Shown piece after piece: positions 1 through 10,185 of a stretch of 47,968 nt of DNA; within the stretch, counting starts at the first letter, position 1; every line of letters starts with the position of its first letter. Source of the DNA: an uncultured Ideonella sp. (GTDB lineage Bacteria; Pseudomonadota; Gammaproteobacteria; Burkholderiales; Burkholderiaceae); NCBI GenBank assembly GCA_946479475.1, contig CAMLGG010000006.1, forward strand, positions 1-47,968, written 5' to 3'. A program made the translations under genes and the position numbers. The notes under the pieces were generated by a model. It worked only from the letters and a program-made list of their open reading frames with translations, searched no databases and was not told the DNA's origin.

Positions 1-20
1 TAGCGGGTCAATGCGCTCAT
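1..20 (-). CDS. 5' end of an unidentified gene running off the window
   Basis: An ATG at 20-18 on the minus strand opens a frame reading M-S-A-L-T-R before the window ends. A strong Shine-Dalgarno stretch (GGAAAGGAGC, complement of about 29-38) lies at good spacing upstream. An FNR-type promoter is predicted at 98-138. Six codons cannot identify the product. The promoter and SD make a real gene start likely. It is transcribed in the same direction as the HlyD adaptor gene but appears to have its own promoter. Confidence 0.6.
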
Positions 21-97
21 GAGAATCGCTCCTTTCCAGACGTGTTCGCTGGCCGGCCGCCAAGGGCCTGGAGGGCGCGGGCGGGCCGGGCAATTCG

Positions 98-138
98 AGT
101 CTAGGAAGGGCGCCGGGCCAGCCTTTGAGAAGGGTCAA
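98..138 (-). promoter_or_regulatory. FNR/Anr-type promoter for the left-edge gene
   Basis: The palindrome TTGA-N6-TCAA at 125-138 is followed on the minus strand, after exactly 21 nt, by TAGACT (103-98), which matches four of six bases of a -10 box. The predicted transcription start is near 91, giving a leader of about 70 nt to the ATG at 20. The box overlaps the stop codon of the HlyD adaptor gene. The geometry fits a class II FNR-activated promoter. The same 21-nt arrangement recurs at 5848-5888 and 12867-12907. Confidence 0.6.
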
Positions 139-1343
139 ACCACGCGCCGCCGCACCCGGGCGCCATCGCGGATCGCCGCGCTCGGGTAGACGATCACCTG
201 GTCGCCCGGCTTCAGCCCCTCGCGCACCCAGGCCTCGTGGCCGTTGCGCGCGGCCAGGGTCACGGGCACCAGCGACGCGCGGCCGCCGCGCAGGGCGAAC
301 ACGGCCATGCCGCCGCCCTGGTCGTCGGCACGCGGGAAGACCGCGCCCAGCGGCACCTTCACCGCCTGGTCGACCGCGGCGGTGACGATGCGCACGCCGA
401 CCCGGTAGCCGTCGCCGAGGGCCTGCCAGCGCTCGGGCGGGCTGGTCAGCTCGATCAGGACCTCGACCCGCTGCTCCTCCACGCCTAGCGCCGAGACCTT
501 GGTGAACGCGGCCGGCTCGACCAGGCGGACGCGCCCTTCGAGCACGCCTTCGCCGCCCCAGCGCTCGATGGCCACGCGGCTGCCCGGCGCGGCCTGCAGC
601 GCGTCGGTGGTCAGCAGCTCGGCCACCACCTCCAGCCGGCGGGTGTCGCCCAGCTCGATCAGCGGCGTTCCCAGCGCCACCGTGGTCTCGCTCGCCTGGG
701 CCACTTTCAGCACCCGGCCGGCGATGGGCGAACGGACCTCGAAGACGCGCGCTCCCGGGCCGGATGGAGCGCGCACCGCGCTCAGCGCCGCCCGGGCCTG
801 GTCGACCTCGTGCTCGGCGACGCGGCGTTGCGCCAGCGCCGCGTCGAGCTCCTTGCGAGCGGCCTGCGAGCCGAGCCGGTCGTTGTCCAGCTTGGTGGGC
901 GACACGAAGCCCTCGAGGGCCAGGCGTTCGTTGCGCGTCAGGTCGTTGCGCGACTGCTCCCAGGCCAGGCGCGCGGCCTCGGCGAGCGCCGATGCGCTGC
1001 GGACCTGCGCCAGGGCCATCTCGACGCGGGCCTGCTGCTCGCGAAGGGTGCGCTCGTCCTGCATCGGCGCCAGCACCGGGTGGAGCTCGGCGACGACGGC
1101 GTCGGCCGGCACCTCGTCGCCTTCGCGCAGCGGCGTGCGGGCCAGCAGTCCCGCCAGCGGCGCGGAGACGACGTAGCGGTCGCGCAGCCGGGTCCGCCCG
1201 TCCTCCTCGATGCTGGTCTCGAAGTGGCCCTGCGAGACGGTGGCGGTCTCGACTTCCAGCGGCTTGGGCGCGAAGGCCCAGGCGAACAGCGCGATGGCAG
1301 CGGCGCTGCCTGCGCCGATCAGCATCCAGGTCTTGCGTTGCAT
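135..1343 (-). CDS. HlyD/MacA-type periplasmic adaptor of an ABC exporter
   Basis: This 402-residue protein is a membrane-fusion adaptor. It would link the inner-membrane ABC transporter encoded just upstream to an outer-membrane channel. One N-terminal membrane anchor (about residues 6-24) is followed by a short lipoyl-like half-motif, an Ala/Arg/Glu-rich coiled-coil hairpin (about 85-195), the second lipoyl half, and beta-barrel and membrane-proximal domains ending V-R-R-R-V-V. The ATG at 1343 lies 2 bp after the permease stop, so the two genes are probably co-translated. No outer-membrane factor gene is seen here. The substrate is unknown. Confidence 0.85.
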   Translation of the reverse strand: MQRKTWMLIGAGSAAAIALFAWAFAPKPLEVETATVSQGHFETSIEEDGRTRLRDRYVVSAPLAGLLARTPLREGDEVPADAVVAELHPVLAPMQDERTLREQQARVEMALAQVRSASALAEAARLAWEQSRNDLTRNERLALEGFVSPTKLDNDRLGSQAARKELDAALAQRRVAEHEVDQARAALSAVRAPSGPGARVFEVRSPIAGRVLKVAQASETTVALGTPLIELGDTRRLEVVAELLTTDALQAAPGSRVAIERWGGEGVLEGRVRLVEPAAFTKVSALGVEEQRVEVLIELTSPPERWQALGDGYRVGVRIVTAAVDQAVKVPLGAVFPRADDQGGGMAVFALRGGRASLVPVTLAARNGHEAWVREGLKPGDQVIVYPSAAIRDGARVRRRVV

Positions 1344-1345
1344 TT

Positions 1346-3715
1346 CTAGTCTCTTGTCTTCAGGGCGGCGACCATGTCGAGCCGGTCTATGCGCCGTCGC
1401 ACCACCAGCGCGCTCGCCACGCCGGCGCCGATGACGGTGAGCGCCGCCCAGGCGGCGTTCGATGCGCTGACCACGGCGGGGAAGGCGAACTGGTCCGACT
1501 GCAGCAGCGCGGTGAGCCCATGGGTGAGCGCGATGCCGAGCGCGATGCCCAGCGGCAGCGCGAGCGCGATGAGGACGGCGAGCTCGCCGAGCAGCAGGGC
1601 CGAGACCTCGGCGCGGGTGAAGCCCAGCACGCGCAGGCTGGCCAGCTCCCAGCCGCGCTCGGCCAGCGCGATGCGGGCGTTGTTGTAGACCACGCCGACC
1701 GCGATGACGACCGCGAAGGTCGTCATGATCATGCTGCTGATGCGCACGTTGCGGGCGCTGATCTCCTCCATGTTGCGGCGCATCGAGGCCTTGCTGAAGG
1801 CGCCGGCCACGCGTGGCAGCGCACGGGTGGCCTCCAGCAGATCGGCCTCGCGCCCGGGCTCGACGGAGAGAACGTAGCCGCCGCCCAGGTCACCCTCGCC
1901 GAGCAGGCGGTTCAGCGTCGGCCGGTCGAGGTAGGCGTTCAGGCCCATGGTCTCCTGCACGGTACCGCCCAGCGGCAGGCTGAAGCGGCGCACCTTGCCC
2001 TCCAGCACCTCCACCTGCACGGGGTCGCCGACGCGCAGGTCGAGCTTGGTCGCGAGGCGGTCGGTCATCACCAGGCCGCGGCCTTCGAGCAGCACCTGGC
2101 GCTGGTCGGCGTCGATCACGCGGTAGAGCTCGGCGCGTGGCGCGTAGCCGCGGACGGTGACGCGCTCCTGCCGATGGCCGTGGCTGAAGCGCACGGGCAC
2201 GAAGCGCGTGGCCTCCACGCCCCGCACGCCGGGCAGGCGCGCCAGCTCGCGGCCGGCGCCCGCGTCGACCGCCTCGTCGGCCCAGACGGTCACGTCACCC
2301 CGCAGCGAAAGCTCGAACTGGGTGTCGAGGATGGAGTCGATCGCGTCGCGGAAGAAGCCGCCGAGGATCACGATGGCCACCGCGGCCGAAATGCCGACCA
2401 CCGAAAGTCCGGTGCGCAAGGGCCGCCGCTCCAGCGTGCGCACGATCATCCGCAGGGCGGGGCCCATGCGCTGGATCCCCAGGCGCTCGAGCAGCGTGCG
2501 GCGGTAGCGGCCCGGCGCGGGCGGGCGCATCGCCTCGGCCGGCGCGAGGCGCACGGTGGCGAGGATCGCGTTGAGCGTGCCCAGCACCGCGGTCGCGGTG
2601 GTGATGGCCGCGCTGGTGAGCAGCAGCCAGGGGGGGATGCTGTGCTCGAAGCTCGGGAAGCGATAGAACTCGGCGTACAGGCCGGTGTAGAAGCTGCCCA
2701 GCCGGTCTCCCACCGCGATGCCCAGCAGCAGGCCGGCCGAGACGACCAGCAGCACGAACTTCAGGTAGTGCACGCCGATCGCGACGTTGGGATAGCCCAA
2801 TGCCTTCAGCGCGGCGATCTGCTCGCGCTGCGTCGACACCAGGCGCGAGACGACGACGTTGAGCAGGAAGGCCGCCACGCCGAGGAAGATGGCCGGCAGG
2901 GTGACGCCTATGGTGCGCTGGCTCTTGATCTCGTCGCTCAGCATCGCGTGGGAGACCTGGTCCTCGCGGCCGTGCGCCTCGCGGCCGCCGTACGGGCCGA
3001 GCGCGCGCGCCAGCGCGTCGACGGTCACGGCCTCGTGCGCGCCGGGCGCGAGCTTGACCGAGACGCGGTTGAAGGCGCCCCGCATGTCGTAGGCGGCTGC
3101 CAGCGCCTCGTGGTCGACCCAGAAGATGCCGAAGTTGCGCATGTCCGGCATGCCCCAGAGGCCGGCGAAGATGAACTCGGGCGACAAGGCGGTGCCGACG
3201 ATGCGCAGGGTGCGCTGCCGGCCGTTGACCAGGGCGGACACGCGCGAGCCGGCCTTCAGCCCGCGGGCCTGCGCGAAGGCTTCAGAGACCAGCGCCTCCA
3301 GCTCGCCGTCGGCGCGCAGGCCGCTCGCATCGAGGGGGCGGCCGCTGCTCACGCTGAGCCGGTTCATGCGCGGCAGGCTTCTCGCGTCCAGCCCGATCAG
3401 CTGGCCGATGATGGGATCGGTCACGCCGGGGATGGTGACGCGAACGTACTCTTCCAGCGTCGTCTGCACGTCGGCCACGCCGGGGGCCTGGCGCAGGCTC
3501 TCGACCAGCGCGTTGGGCGCACGCTTGACCGCGGCGAAGACGTCCGCGAAGCGGCCGTCGGCATAGAAGTGGTCGCGGGCCAGCGCCAGCGAGTCGATCG
3601 ACGAAAGGCTGGCGATGAAGCCGCCGATGCCGGTCGCGACGACCAGCGCGATGGTGATGGCCTGGCTCCACATCAGCCGCAGGTCGCGCAGCAGCTTGCG
3701 GTCCAGCGCTTTCAT
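1346..3715 (-). CDS. ABC exporter permease with two FtsX domains
   Basis: The 789-residue permease has an N-terminal transmembrane helix (about 15-36) and a large periplasmic domain. A first three-helix FtsX/MacB core follows (about 270-390), then another helix near 436-457, a second periplasmic domain and a second FtsX core (about 660-785). This duplicated layout is typical of LolE/YbbP/DevC-like exporters. With the ATPase at 3807-4574 and the adaptor at 135-1343 it forms a complete tripartite inner-membrane exporter. A palindromic repeat element fills the 91-bp gap to the ATPase gene. The substrate (lipid, peptide or drug) cannot be told from sequence. Confidence 0.85.
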   Translation of the reverse strand: MKALDRKLLRDLRLMWSQAITIALVVATGIGGFIASLSSIDSLALARDHFYADGRFADVFAAVKRAPNALVESLRQAPGVADVQTTLEEYVRVTIPGVTDPIIGQLIGLDARSLPRMNRLSVSSGRPLDASGLRADGELEALVSEAFAQARGLKAGSRVSALVNGRQRTLRIVGTALSPEFIFAGLWGMPDMRNFGIFWVDHEALAAAYDMRGAFNRVSVKLAPGAHEAVTVDALARALGPYGGREAHGREDQVSHAMLSDEIKSQRTIGVTLPAIFLGVAAFLLNVVVSRLVSTQREQIAALKALGYPNVAIGVHYLKFVLLVVSAGLLLGIAVGDRLGSFYTGLYAEFYRFPSFEHSIPPWLLLTSAAITTATAVLGTLNAILATVRLAPAEAMRPPAPGRYRRTLLERLGIQRMGPALRMIVRTLERRPLRTGLSVVGISAAVAIVILGGFFRDAIDSILDTQFELSLRGDVTVWADEAVDAGAGRELARLPGVRGVEATRFVPVRFSHGHRQERVTVRGYAPRAELYRVIDADQRQVLLEGRGLVMTDRLATKLDLRVGDPVQVEVLEGKVRRFSLPLGGTVQETMGLNAYLDRPTLNRLLGEGDLGGGYVLSVEPGREADLLEATRALPRVAGAFSKASMRRNMEEISARNVRISSMIMTTFAVVIAVGVVYNNARIALAERGWELASLRVLGFTRAEVSALLLGELAVLIALALPLGIALGIALTHGLTALLQSDQFAFPAVVSASNAAWAALTVIGAGVASALVVRRRIDRLDMVAALKTRD

Positions 3716-3720
3716 GTGGA

Positions 3721-3784
3721 CCCCCGCTCGCCGGGGTACCGCCGACCGCCCCCCGAGGGGGCCGCGCCGGCCTCGGGGCGGCCC
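3721..3784 (-). repeat. REP-like palindromic element, copy A
   Basis: This element sits between the ABC ATPase stop and the permease start. Read on the minus strand it begins GGGCCGCCCCGAG, has the palindromic core CCCCCTCGGGGGG in the middle and ends with GGGGG just before the permease ATG. It aligns block by block with copies at 40860-40922 (same orientation relative to the window) and 41567-41626 (opposite orientation). No clear target duplication is visible at this copy. Confidence 0.6.
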
Positions 3785-3806
3785 AGCGCCCGGCGCGTGC
3801 CGCCGT

Positions 3807-4574
<768 letters not shown>

Positions 4575-4797
4575 CCCACAGTTCCTGCTGCATCGAGGCC
4601 CAGGCCTGCTGCCAGGCCGTCACCGCCTGCCACTGGGCGGATTGCAGGGCCCACCAGTTCTCCGACAGGGCGCTGAACCAGTTGGGCGGAAAGGGCAGCG
4701 CGGACTCGTTGGCGGCTTGGACGGCCATGACGGTATCTCCTGGACGACGGGGGATGGGAACGCGTGTGTGGACTGCGGCCGGGCGCGAGGCGGCGGC

Positions 4798-5124
4798 TCA
4801 TGGCGCGCGGCTCCCGGTACCCGCGCGATGGGCGGGCGACCAGCGTTGGATCGTCTGCCACAACTGCCAGGCCGTCAACGCATGACCCAGCCAGCGACGT
4901 GTGCCAAGACGTCTCAGGATGAACAGGCCAGCGACCCCCGCCAGCAGCCATGCAGGATGGCGCTGGATGCCGACGGCGCCACGGGCCAGCCAGGCGGCCG
5001 GCGACAGGGCCTGCTGCAGGGCCGTGGCATCGCGCCACAGCTGCAGGCGTTGATGCGCCGAGTGCGCGACCAGCGCGTGCCGGCGCTGCGCCAGCGTCCG
5101 GGCCCGCTCTGCGGCAGCGCTCAC
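4798..5124 (-). CDS. YqjK-like small inner-membrane protein (GTG start)
   Basis: The third gene of a DUF883/YqjE/YqjK-like trio. Its start is a GTG at 5124-5122 overlapping the TGA of the holin-like gene (GTGA), giving 108 residues. An Arg/Gln-rich amphipathic N-terminus (R-A-R-T-L-A-Q-R-R-H) precedes a hydrophobic segment at about 58-71 (P-A-W-L-L-A-G-V-A-G-L-F-I-L) flanked by Arg, then a Trp-containing tail. A longer frame running up to 5592 is rejected because it would read across both upstream genes. The assignment rests on gene order and general features. Confidence 0.65.
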   Translation of the reverse strand: MSAAAERARTLAQRRHALVAHSAHQRLQLWRDATALQQALSPAAWLARGAVGIQRHPAWLLAGVAGLFILRRLGTRRWLGHALTAWQLWQTIQRWSPAHRAGTGSRAP

Positions 5125-5510
5125 GCGGCGGCTCCACGGCTCAATCCTCTTTCGTCGCGGCGCAGCTCGGCGAGCGTCGCCTGCAGCAGGGGCGGCCGGG
5201 TCGTGGCCATGCGCTGCCAACGCCATGCCGAGAAGCCCGCGGCGGCCAGGAAGCCCAGCGCCAGCAGGCCCAGGGCCAGCAGGCGCTGCTCCGGCGGGCA
5301 CCACATCACGAGCCACGCCGCGGCCAGCACCACGGCGACGAAGAGCAGGAACAGCGTCACCGTGGCGCCGACCCACAGCCGGGCCAGGCGCAGGCGCTCT
5401 TCCTCCAGCTCGACCGTGGCCAGCTCCAGCCGCGTGCGGCCGATCTCGATCACGTCGGCCAGCACCTGCTGGGCCGCGCCGCGCAGGCCGGCGGTCGCGT
5501 CCATCGTCAA
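5121..5510 (-). CDS. phage-holin-like inner-membrane protein, YqjE/DUF1469 family
   Basis: The 129-residue protein has a charged N-terminal helix (E-I-G-R-T-R-L-E-L-A-T-V-E-L-E-E-E-R) followed by two adjacent membrane helices (about 47-69 and 77-96), the hairpin typical of the Actino-holin III/YqjE family. Despite the family name these are ordinary chromosomal proteins, often stress-related. The ATG at 5510 overlaps the TGA of the DUF883 gene (ATGA) and its own TGA overlaps the GTG of the YqjK-like gene, so the trio is tightly coupled. Confidence 0.8.
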   Translation of the reverse strand: MTMDATAGLRGAAQQVLADVIEIGRTRLELATVELEEERLRLARLWVGATVTLFLLFVAVVLAAAWLVMWCPPEQRLLALGLLALGFLAAAGFSAWRWQRMATTRPPLLQATLAELRRDERGLSRGAAA

Positions 5511-5815
5511 CGGCGCGCGAGCAGCACGCCGACCAGCAATCCGACGGCCGCGGCGACCCCCATCGAGCCGTAGGGATGCTCGTGCACGCCACGGTCGGCA
5601 GCGCGGGCCGCCCGGCGGGCGCGGTAGATCGCCGTCTCCTCGAGCTCGTCGAGCTGGTCGCGCATCTGCCGGACCTGGTCGGTGAACTGGTCGCGCATCG
5701 TGTCGAAGGCCTCGTCGCCGGTGCGGGCGGCGCTCTTGAGCAGGCCGTCGGCCTCGTCGATCATCTTGCGCAGGCTCTGGGCCAGGGCTTGCTTGTCGAG
5801 GGCGGGCGTATCCAT
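5507..5815 (-). CDS. DUF883 family protein (ElaB/YqjD-like, C-tail anchored)
   Basis: This 102-residue protein has a long charged helix (about 5-70) and a C-terminal glycine-zipper membrane anchor (G-S-M-G-V-A-A-A-V-G-L-L-V-G) ending L-A-R-R, the hallmark of ElaB/YqjD/YgaM. E. coli YqjD is described as an inner-membrane protein that binds ribosomes in stationary phase; whether this one does is inference. The ATG at 5815 has a strong GGAGGAA Shine-Dalgarno. A predicted FNR-type promoter lies 26 nt upstream, inside the end of mgtA, so the trio can be transcribed apart from mgtA. Confidence 0.82.
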   Translation of the reverse strand: MDTPALDKQALAQSLRKMIDEADGLLKSAARTGDEAFDTMRDQFTDQVRQMRDQLDELEETAIYRARRAARAADRGVHEHPYGSMGVAAAVGLLVGVLLARR

Positions 5816-5837
5816 GGCGTTTCCTCCGGGGTGATGG

Positions 5838-8447
5838 CTATCGGGCCATCGTAGGGATCGCGCCGGCGCCTGCCTTGATGCGGCTCAAGCGAGCGAACAG
5901 CGCCTTCAGCGCCTCGGCCGACGCGAGGTAGCCGAGCGTCAGCCCGCCCAGGCAGGCCAGCAGCGGGCCGGGCAGCGGCACGAAGCCGAAGAGGGCGCCC
6001 GGCGGCAGCCAGGGCAGCGCGACCGCGAGCGCCACCACGCCCAGGCTGCTGGCCGCGAGCCAGGGCGAAGGGCGGTCGCGCCACGAAGGGCCGCTGCCGC
6101 GGATGATGAAGATCACCAGCACCTGCGTGGCCATGGATTCGACGAACCACGCAGTCTGGAACTGCTCGACCGGCACCTTCAGCCACGCCTGCAGCAGCGC
6201 GAAGGTGGCCAGGTCGAAGGCCGAGCTCAACAGGCCGAAGGCCAGCATGAAGTTGCGGATGGCGACGATGTCCCAGCGGCGCGGCGTGCGCAGCTCCGGT
6301 TCGTCGACGCGGTCCGCCGGGATGGCCAGCTCGGACAGGTCGTACAGCAGGTTGTTGAGCAGCACCTGCACCGGCCGCATCGGCAGGAAAGGCAGGAACA
6401 GGGCCGCCGCGGCCATGCTCGCCATGTTGCCGAAGTTGGAGCTGGTGGCCATGCGGATGTACTTGTTGACGTTCAGCAGGGTCCGCCGCCCTTCGCGCAC
6501 GCCGTCGAGCAGCACGGAGAGCTCGTGTTCGAGCAGCACGAGGTCAGCGGCCTGGCGCGCCACGTCCACCGCCGCGTCGACCGAGATGCCCACGTCGGCC
6601 GAATGCAGGGGCGGTGCGTCGTTGACGCCGTCACCCAGGTAGCCGACGACGTGGCCGGCGGCCCGCAGGGCCTGCACTATGCGGTTCTTCTGCTCCGGCG
6701 TGACGCGGCAGAACAGGTTCGCCCGCTCGACGCCGGCACGCAGCGCCGCATCGTCCATGCCCGCGATGCGGTCGCCGGTGAGCACGCCCGAGACCGGCAG
6801 GGCCAGGGCCTCGCACAGGTGCCGCGTCACCGCCTCGTTGTCGCCGGTGACCACCTTCAGCGCCACGCCGTGGGCCTGCAGTGCCGCCAGCATGGGCGCG
6901 GTGGAGGCCTTGGGCGGGTCCGCGAAGGCGATGAAGCCGGCGAAGGCCAGGTCGTGCTCGTCGGCGGCGCTGACGTCGACGGTGCCGTCGTCGATGCGCC
7001 GGCTGGCCACGGCCAGCAGCCGCAGGCCCTTGGCGCTGGCCTGCTCGAACAGGGACGCGATGGCGGACCGCCGGGCACCGTCCAGCGCCGGAGTGCTGTC
7101 GCTGCCGTCGTCCACCGCGACCGACAGCCGCAGCACGTCCTCCGGCGCGCCCTTGACGATCAGCAGGCGCTGGCCGCCCTGGTCTTCGAGCAGCACCGAG
7201 ACGCGCCGGCGCTCGAAGTCGAAGGGCACCTCGTCGAGCTTGCGCCAGCCGTCGGCACCCCCCGCCGGACTGCCGTGCGCGACGATCGCATCGTCGAGCG
7301 CGCCCTTCAACCCGGTCTCGAACTGCGCGTTCAGCCAGGCCAGCTCGAAGACGTGCGGGCTCTCGGCACCGGCCGCGTCCAGCGTGCCCTCGACGCGCAG
7401 GGCGGCTTCGGTGAGCGTGCCGGTCTTGTCGGTGCACAGCACGTCCATCGCGCCGAGGTCCTGCACCGCCGACAGGCGCTTGACGATGACCCGCTGCCGC
7501 GCGAGCCGCACCGCGCCGCGGGCGAGGGTGACGGAGACGATCATCGGCAGCAGTTCCGGCGTCAGACCCACCGCCAGCGCGACGGCAAAGAGGAAGGACT
7601 CGAGCAGCGGCCGCTGGTGCAGCGTGTTGACCAGCAGCACGAACAGCACCATGGCGATGGTGGCGCGGGTGAGCAGCAGCCCGAAGCGGCGCGTGCCGCG
7701 CTCGAAGGCCGTGGGCGGCGGCTCGACGGCGAGGGCCTGCGCCAGGCGGCCGAACTCGGTCGCGCTGCCGGTGGCGCAGACCAGCAGCTTCGCCGAGCCG
7801 CTCACCACGTGGCTGCCCTGGAACACCGCGCCTTCCGCGGCGAAGGGCTCCGCGGTGGCCGGTGGGGCGTCGAGGGCACGCTTTTCCACCGGCCAGGATT
7901 CGCCGGTCAGCGCCGCCTGGTCGACGAAGAAGTCGCTCGCCTCCAGCAGCCTGCCGTCGGCCGGCACGAAGCGGCCGGCCGAGAGATCGACCACGTCGCC
8001 CGGCACCAGCCGGTCGGCGGCCAGCTCGACCGGCCTTCCGTCGCGTTGCGCAAGCACGCGCAAGGCCACGCTGCGTTGCAGGGCCTCGACGGCGTGGCCG
8101 GCGCGATGTTCCTGCAGCAGGTCGAGCGCCACGCTGAAGGCCACGACCACCGCGACGATGCCGAAGCTGATGCGATCGCCCGTCAAGGCCGCGATCGCCG
8201 AAGCCACGATCAGCACGGCGACGAGGGGATCGAGCAGGCGCTGCACGACGCGCCAGGCGATCGGGACGCCGGGGGCCGGCCGCAGCTCGTTCGCACCATG
8301 CCGGCGCCGCCTCGCCGCCGCCTGCCGGTTGCTCAGCCCTGCGGGGCTCGCATGCAGCCCGGCCAGCAGCGCGGCGAGCGGTGCCTGCAGCCAGGCCCGC
8401 GGCGATGCCGCCGCGTGCTCAGGCGAGGACGTAGCTGCCCGGTGCAT
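5838..8447 (-). CDS. mgtA: magnesium-translocating P-type ATPase (MgtA family)
   Basis: The product is an 869-residue P3-type ATPase that would import Mg2+ across the inner membrane using ATP. Visible are the N-terminal cation-ATPase domain (A-N-E-L), the first helix pair, the actuator motif TGES, the phosphorylation motif DKTGTLT (Asp340 counted from this start), the nucleotide-binding domain, the hinge G-D-G-V-N-D-A-P-P, and the conserved S-S-N-F-G-N-M segment of Mg ATPases before the C-terminal helices. The ATG at 8447 overlaps the phaC-like gene by 29 bp. An upstream ATG at 8519 would add 24 Arg/Pro-rich residues that are only an out-of-frame reading of the phaC-like 3' end, and neither start has a good SD. 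Confidence 0.87.
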   Translation of the reverse strand: MHRAATSSPEHAAASPRAWLQAPLAALLAGLHASPAGLSNRQAAARRRRHGANELRPAPGVPIAWRVVQRLLDPLVAVLIVASAIAALTGDRISFGIVAVVVAFSVALDLLQEHRAGHAVEALQRSVALRVLAQRDGRPVELAADRLVPGDVVDLSAGRFVPADGRLLEASDFFVDQAALTGESWPVEKRALDAPPATAEPFAAEGAVFQGSHVVSGSAKLLVCATGSATEFGRLAQALAVEPPPTAFERGTRRFGLLLTRATIAMVLFVLLVNTLHQRPLLESFLFAVALAVGLTPELLPMIVSVTLARGAVRLARQRVIVKRLSAVQDLGAMDVLCTDKTGTLTEAALRVEGTLDAAGAESPHVFELAWLNAQFETGLKGALDDAIVAHGSPAGGADGWRKLDEVPFDFERRRVSVLLEDQGGQRLLIVKGAPEDVLRLSVAVDDGSDSTPALDGARRSAIASLFEQASAKGLRLLAVASRRIDDGTVDVSAADEHDLAFAGFIAFADPPKASTAPMLAALQAHGVALKVVTGDNEAVTRHLCEALALPVSGVLTGDRIAGMDDAALRAGVERANLFCRVTPEQKNRIVQALRAAGHVVGYLGDGVNDAPPLHSADVGISVDAAVDVARQAADLVLLEHELSVLLDGVREGRRTLLNVNKYIRMATSSNFGNMASMAAAALFLPFLPMRPVQVLLNNLLYDLSELAIPADRVDEPELRTPRRWDIVAIRNFMLAFGLLSSAFDLATFALLQAWLKVPVEQFQTAWFVESMATQVLVIFIIRGSGPSWRDRPSPWLAASSLGVVALAVALPWLPPGALFGFVPLPGPLLACLGGLTLGYLASAEALKALFARLSRIKAGAGAIPTMAR
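5848..5888 (-). promoter_or_regulatory. FNR/Anr-type promoter for the DUF883-holin-YqjK unit
   Basis: The palindrome TTGA-N6-TCAA at 5875-5888 lies within the last codons of mgtA. On the minus strand it is followed after 21 nt by TACGAT (5853-5848), four of six matches to a -10 box. The predicted start is at about 5841, 26 nt before the ATG at 5815. Spacing is identical to the sites at 98-138 and 12867-12907. Confidence 0.6.
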
Positions 8448-10185
8448 CGCCCAGCGGCGGATAGCCTTGCGCGGCCGCCCCCGTGGGCGGCGCAGCCACG
8501 GGCTTGCCGGAACGTGCATCGAGCCAGGCGGCCCAGGTCGGCCACCAGGATCCCTCGTGCAGCTCGGCCTGCGCGAGGTAGAGCTCCGGGTCGAGGTACT
8601 TGCCTTGCGCGGCGCGCGTCAGCACGCGGTGGTGCCGGCCGGGGTGGCCCGGCGGACTGACGACGCCGGCGTTGTGGCCGCCGTTGGTCAGCACGAAGCA
8701 GAGTTCGCCCTCGGTCAGCAGGTGCAGCTTGTAGACCGAGCGCCAGGGCGCGACGTGGTCCGTCTCGGTGCCCAGGCAGAACACCGGCAGATCGATGTCG
8801 TTCAGCGCCACCGGCCGGCCGCCGACGCGAAAGCGCGCCCGCGCCAGGTCGTTGCGCAGGAGCAGGCCGCGCAGGTACTCCGAATGCATGCGGTAGGGCA
8901 TGCGGGTGGCGTCGGCGTTCCAGGCCATCAGGTCGTTGAACGGCGTGCGCTCGCCCATCAGGTAGTCATGCACCGCGCGCGACCACACCAGGTCGTTGGA
9001 GCGCAGCAGCTGGAACGCGCCGGCCATCTGGCCGCGGCTCAGGTAGCCGCGGTCGAGCATCACGTCCTCGAGGAAGCTGACCTCGCTGTCGTCGATGAAC
9101 AGGCCGATCTCGCCCGGCTCGCTGAAATCGGTCTGCGCGGCCAGCAGAGACAGCGAGGCGAGCCGCGTGTCGCCGTCGCGCGCCATCGCCGCGGCGCCTA
9201 TCGACAGCAGCGTGCCGCCCAGGCAGTAGCCCACCGCGTGCACCCGCCGCTTCGGGCAGATCGCGCCGATGGTGTCGAGCGCGTCGTACAGGCCCAGGCG
9301 CAGGTAGTCCTCCAGGCCATGGTCGCGGTCGGACTCGGCCGGGTTCTTCCACGACAGGCAGAACACGGTGTGGCCGTGGTCGACGAGGTACCTGATCAGC
9401 GAGTCCTGCGGCTGCAGGTCCAGCACGTAGTACTTCATGATCCAGGCCGGCACGATGAGGATGGGCTCGGGGCGGACCTTGGGCGTGCTCGGCGAGTACT
9501 GGATGAGCTCGGCCAGCGAGTTGCGCAGCACCACCTTGCCCGGCGTGACGGCGAGGTTCCTGCCGACCTGGAACTCTTCGCTGCCCGCCGGCGGCCGGCC
9601 GGCCTGCTGGCGCTCGAAGTCGTTCCACCAGTGCATCGCGCCCTGCACCAGGTTGCCGCCCAGCGTGGCGGCGGTGCGCTGGGCGACGACCGGGTTGGTG
9701 GCGATGAAGTTCGAAGGCGACACCATGTCCAGCAGCTGCCGCGCGATGAAGGTGACCACCTCCTCGTGGTGGCGCGAGACGCCGCGCACGCCGGTGGTGG
9801 CGTTGTGCCACCACTGCTGCTGCAGCAGGAAGGATTGCGCGATCAGGTTGTAGGGCCAGCGGCGCCAGGCCGGGTCGGCGAAGCGCCGGTCCTGCGGCAG
9901 CGGCTCGATGCAGCAGGGCGCCTCCGGCTCGTGGGCATGCGGCAGGTACAGGGCCAGCCGCTGCGTCTTGCGCCAGGCCTTGTGGACCAGCTGCGCCTGC
10001 TTGGCCGGCGAGAGCGCCAGGTGCGAAAGCCAGTCCACATAGGCCAGCAGCAGCGCCGAGGGCGACACGCCGGCCGTCAGATGGCCGAGCTGCGCATGCA
10101 GCCAGCGGTCGAAGCCTTCGCTGGGCTCGCCCAGACGGGCTTCGAGCGGCGCGTCGGAGAGGGAATCCGCGGCGGCAGTGTTCAT
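8419..10185 (-). CDS. class I PHA synthase-like alpha/beta hydrolase
   Basis: The 588-residue protein matches class I poly(3-hydroxyalkanoate) synthases in length and layout, with an N-terminal PHB-polymerase domain and a C-terminal alpha/beta-hydrolase fold. The lipase-like box is G-Y-C-L-G-G with nucleophile Cys321. The catalytic Asp is in G-T-E-T-D-H-V-A-P-W and the His in N-G-G-H-N-A-G. It would polymerise hydroxyacyl-CoA at the granule surface. The ATG at 10185 overlaps the TGA of the acyl-CoA synthetase gene (ATGA), suggesting that enzyme supplies or regulates its CoA substrates. The absence of phaA, phaB or a classic phasin gene nearby suggests an auxiliary synthase rather than the main phaCAB locus. 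Confidence 0.85.
   Translation of the reverse strand: MNTAAADSLSDAPLEARLGEPSEGFDRWLHAQLGHLTAGVSPSALLLAYVDWLSHLALSPAKQAQLVHKAWRKTQRLALYLPHAHEPEAPCCIEPLPQDRRFADPAWRRWPYNLIAQSFLLQQQWWHNATTGVRGVSRHHEEVVTFIARQLLDMVSPSNFIATNPVVAQRTAATLGGNLVQGAMHWWNDFERQQAGRPPAGSEEFQVGRNLAVTPGKVVLRNSLAELIQYSPSTPKVRPEPILIVPAWIMKYYVLDLQPQDSLIRYLVDHGHTVFCLSWKNPAESDRDHGLEDYLRLGLYDALDTIGAICPKRRVHAVGYCLGGTLLSIGAAAMARDGDTRLASLSLLAAQTDFSEPGEIGLFIDDSEVSFLEDVMLDRGYLSRGQMAGAFQLLRSNDLVWSRAVHDYLMGERTPFNDLMAWNADATRMPYRMHSEYLRGLLLRNDLARARFRVGGRPVALNDIDLPVFCLGTETDHVAPWRSVYKLHLLTEGELCFVLTNGGHNAGVVSPPGHPGRHHRVLTRAAQGKYLDPELYLAQAELHEGSWWPTWAAWLDARSGKPVAAPPTGAAAQGYPPLGDAPGSYVLA

Noticed and set aside
5121..5510. Prophage remnant suggested by the holin-like gene
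   Set aside because: YqjE/DUF1469 proteins share the holin name but occur next to DUF883 and YqjK-like genes in normal chromosomes. No phage gene is nearby.
8448..8519. 24-residue N-terminal extension of MgtA from the ATG at 8519
   Set aside because: The residues are Arg/Pro-rich and read the phaC-like 3' end out of frame, and no SD precedes the ATG. The start at 8447 is preferred, with some doubt.
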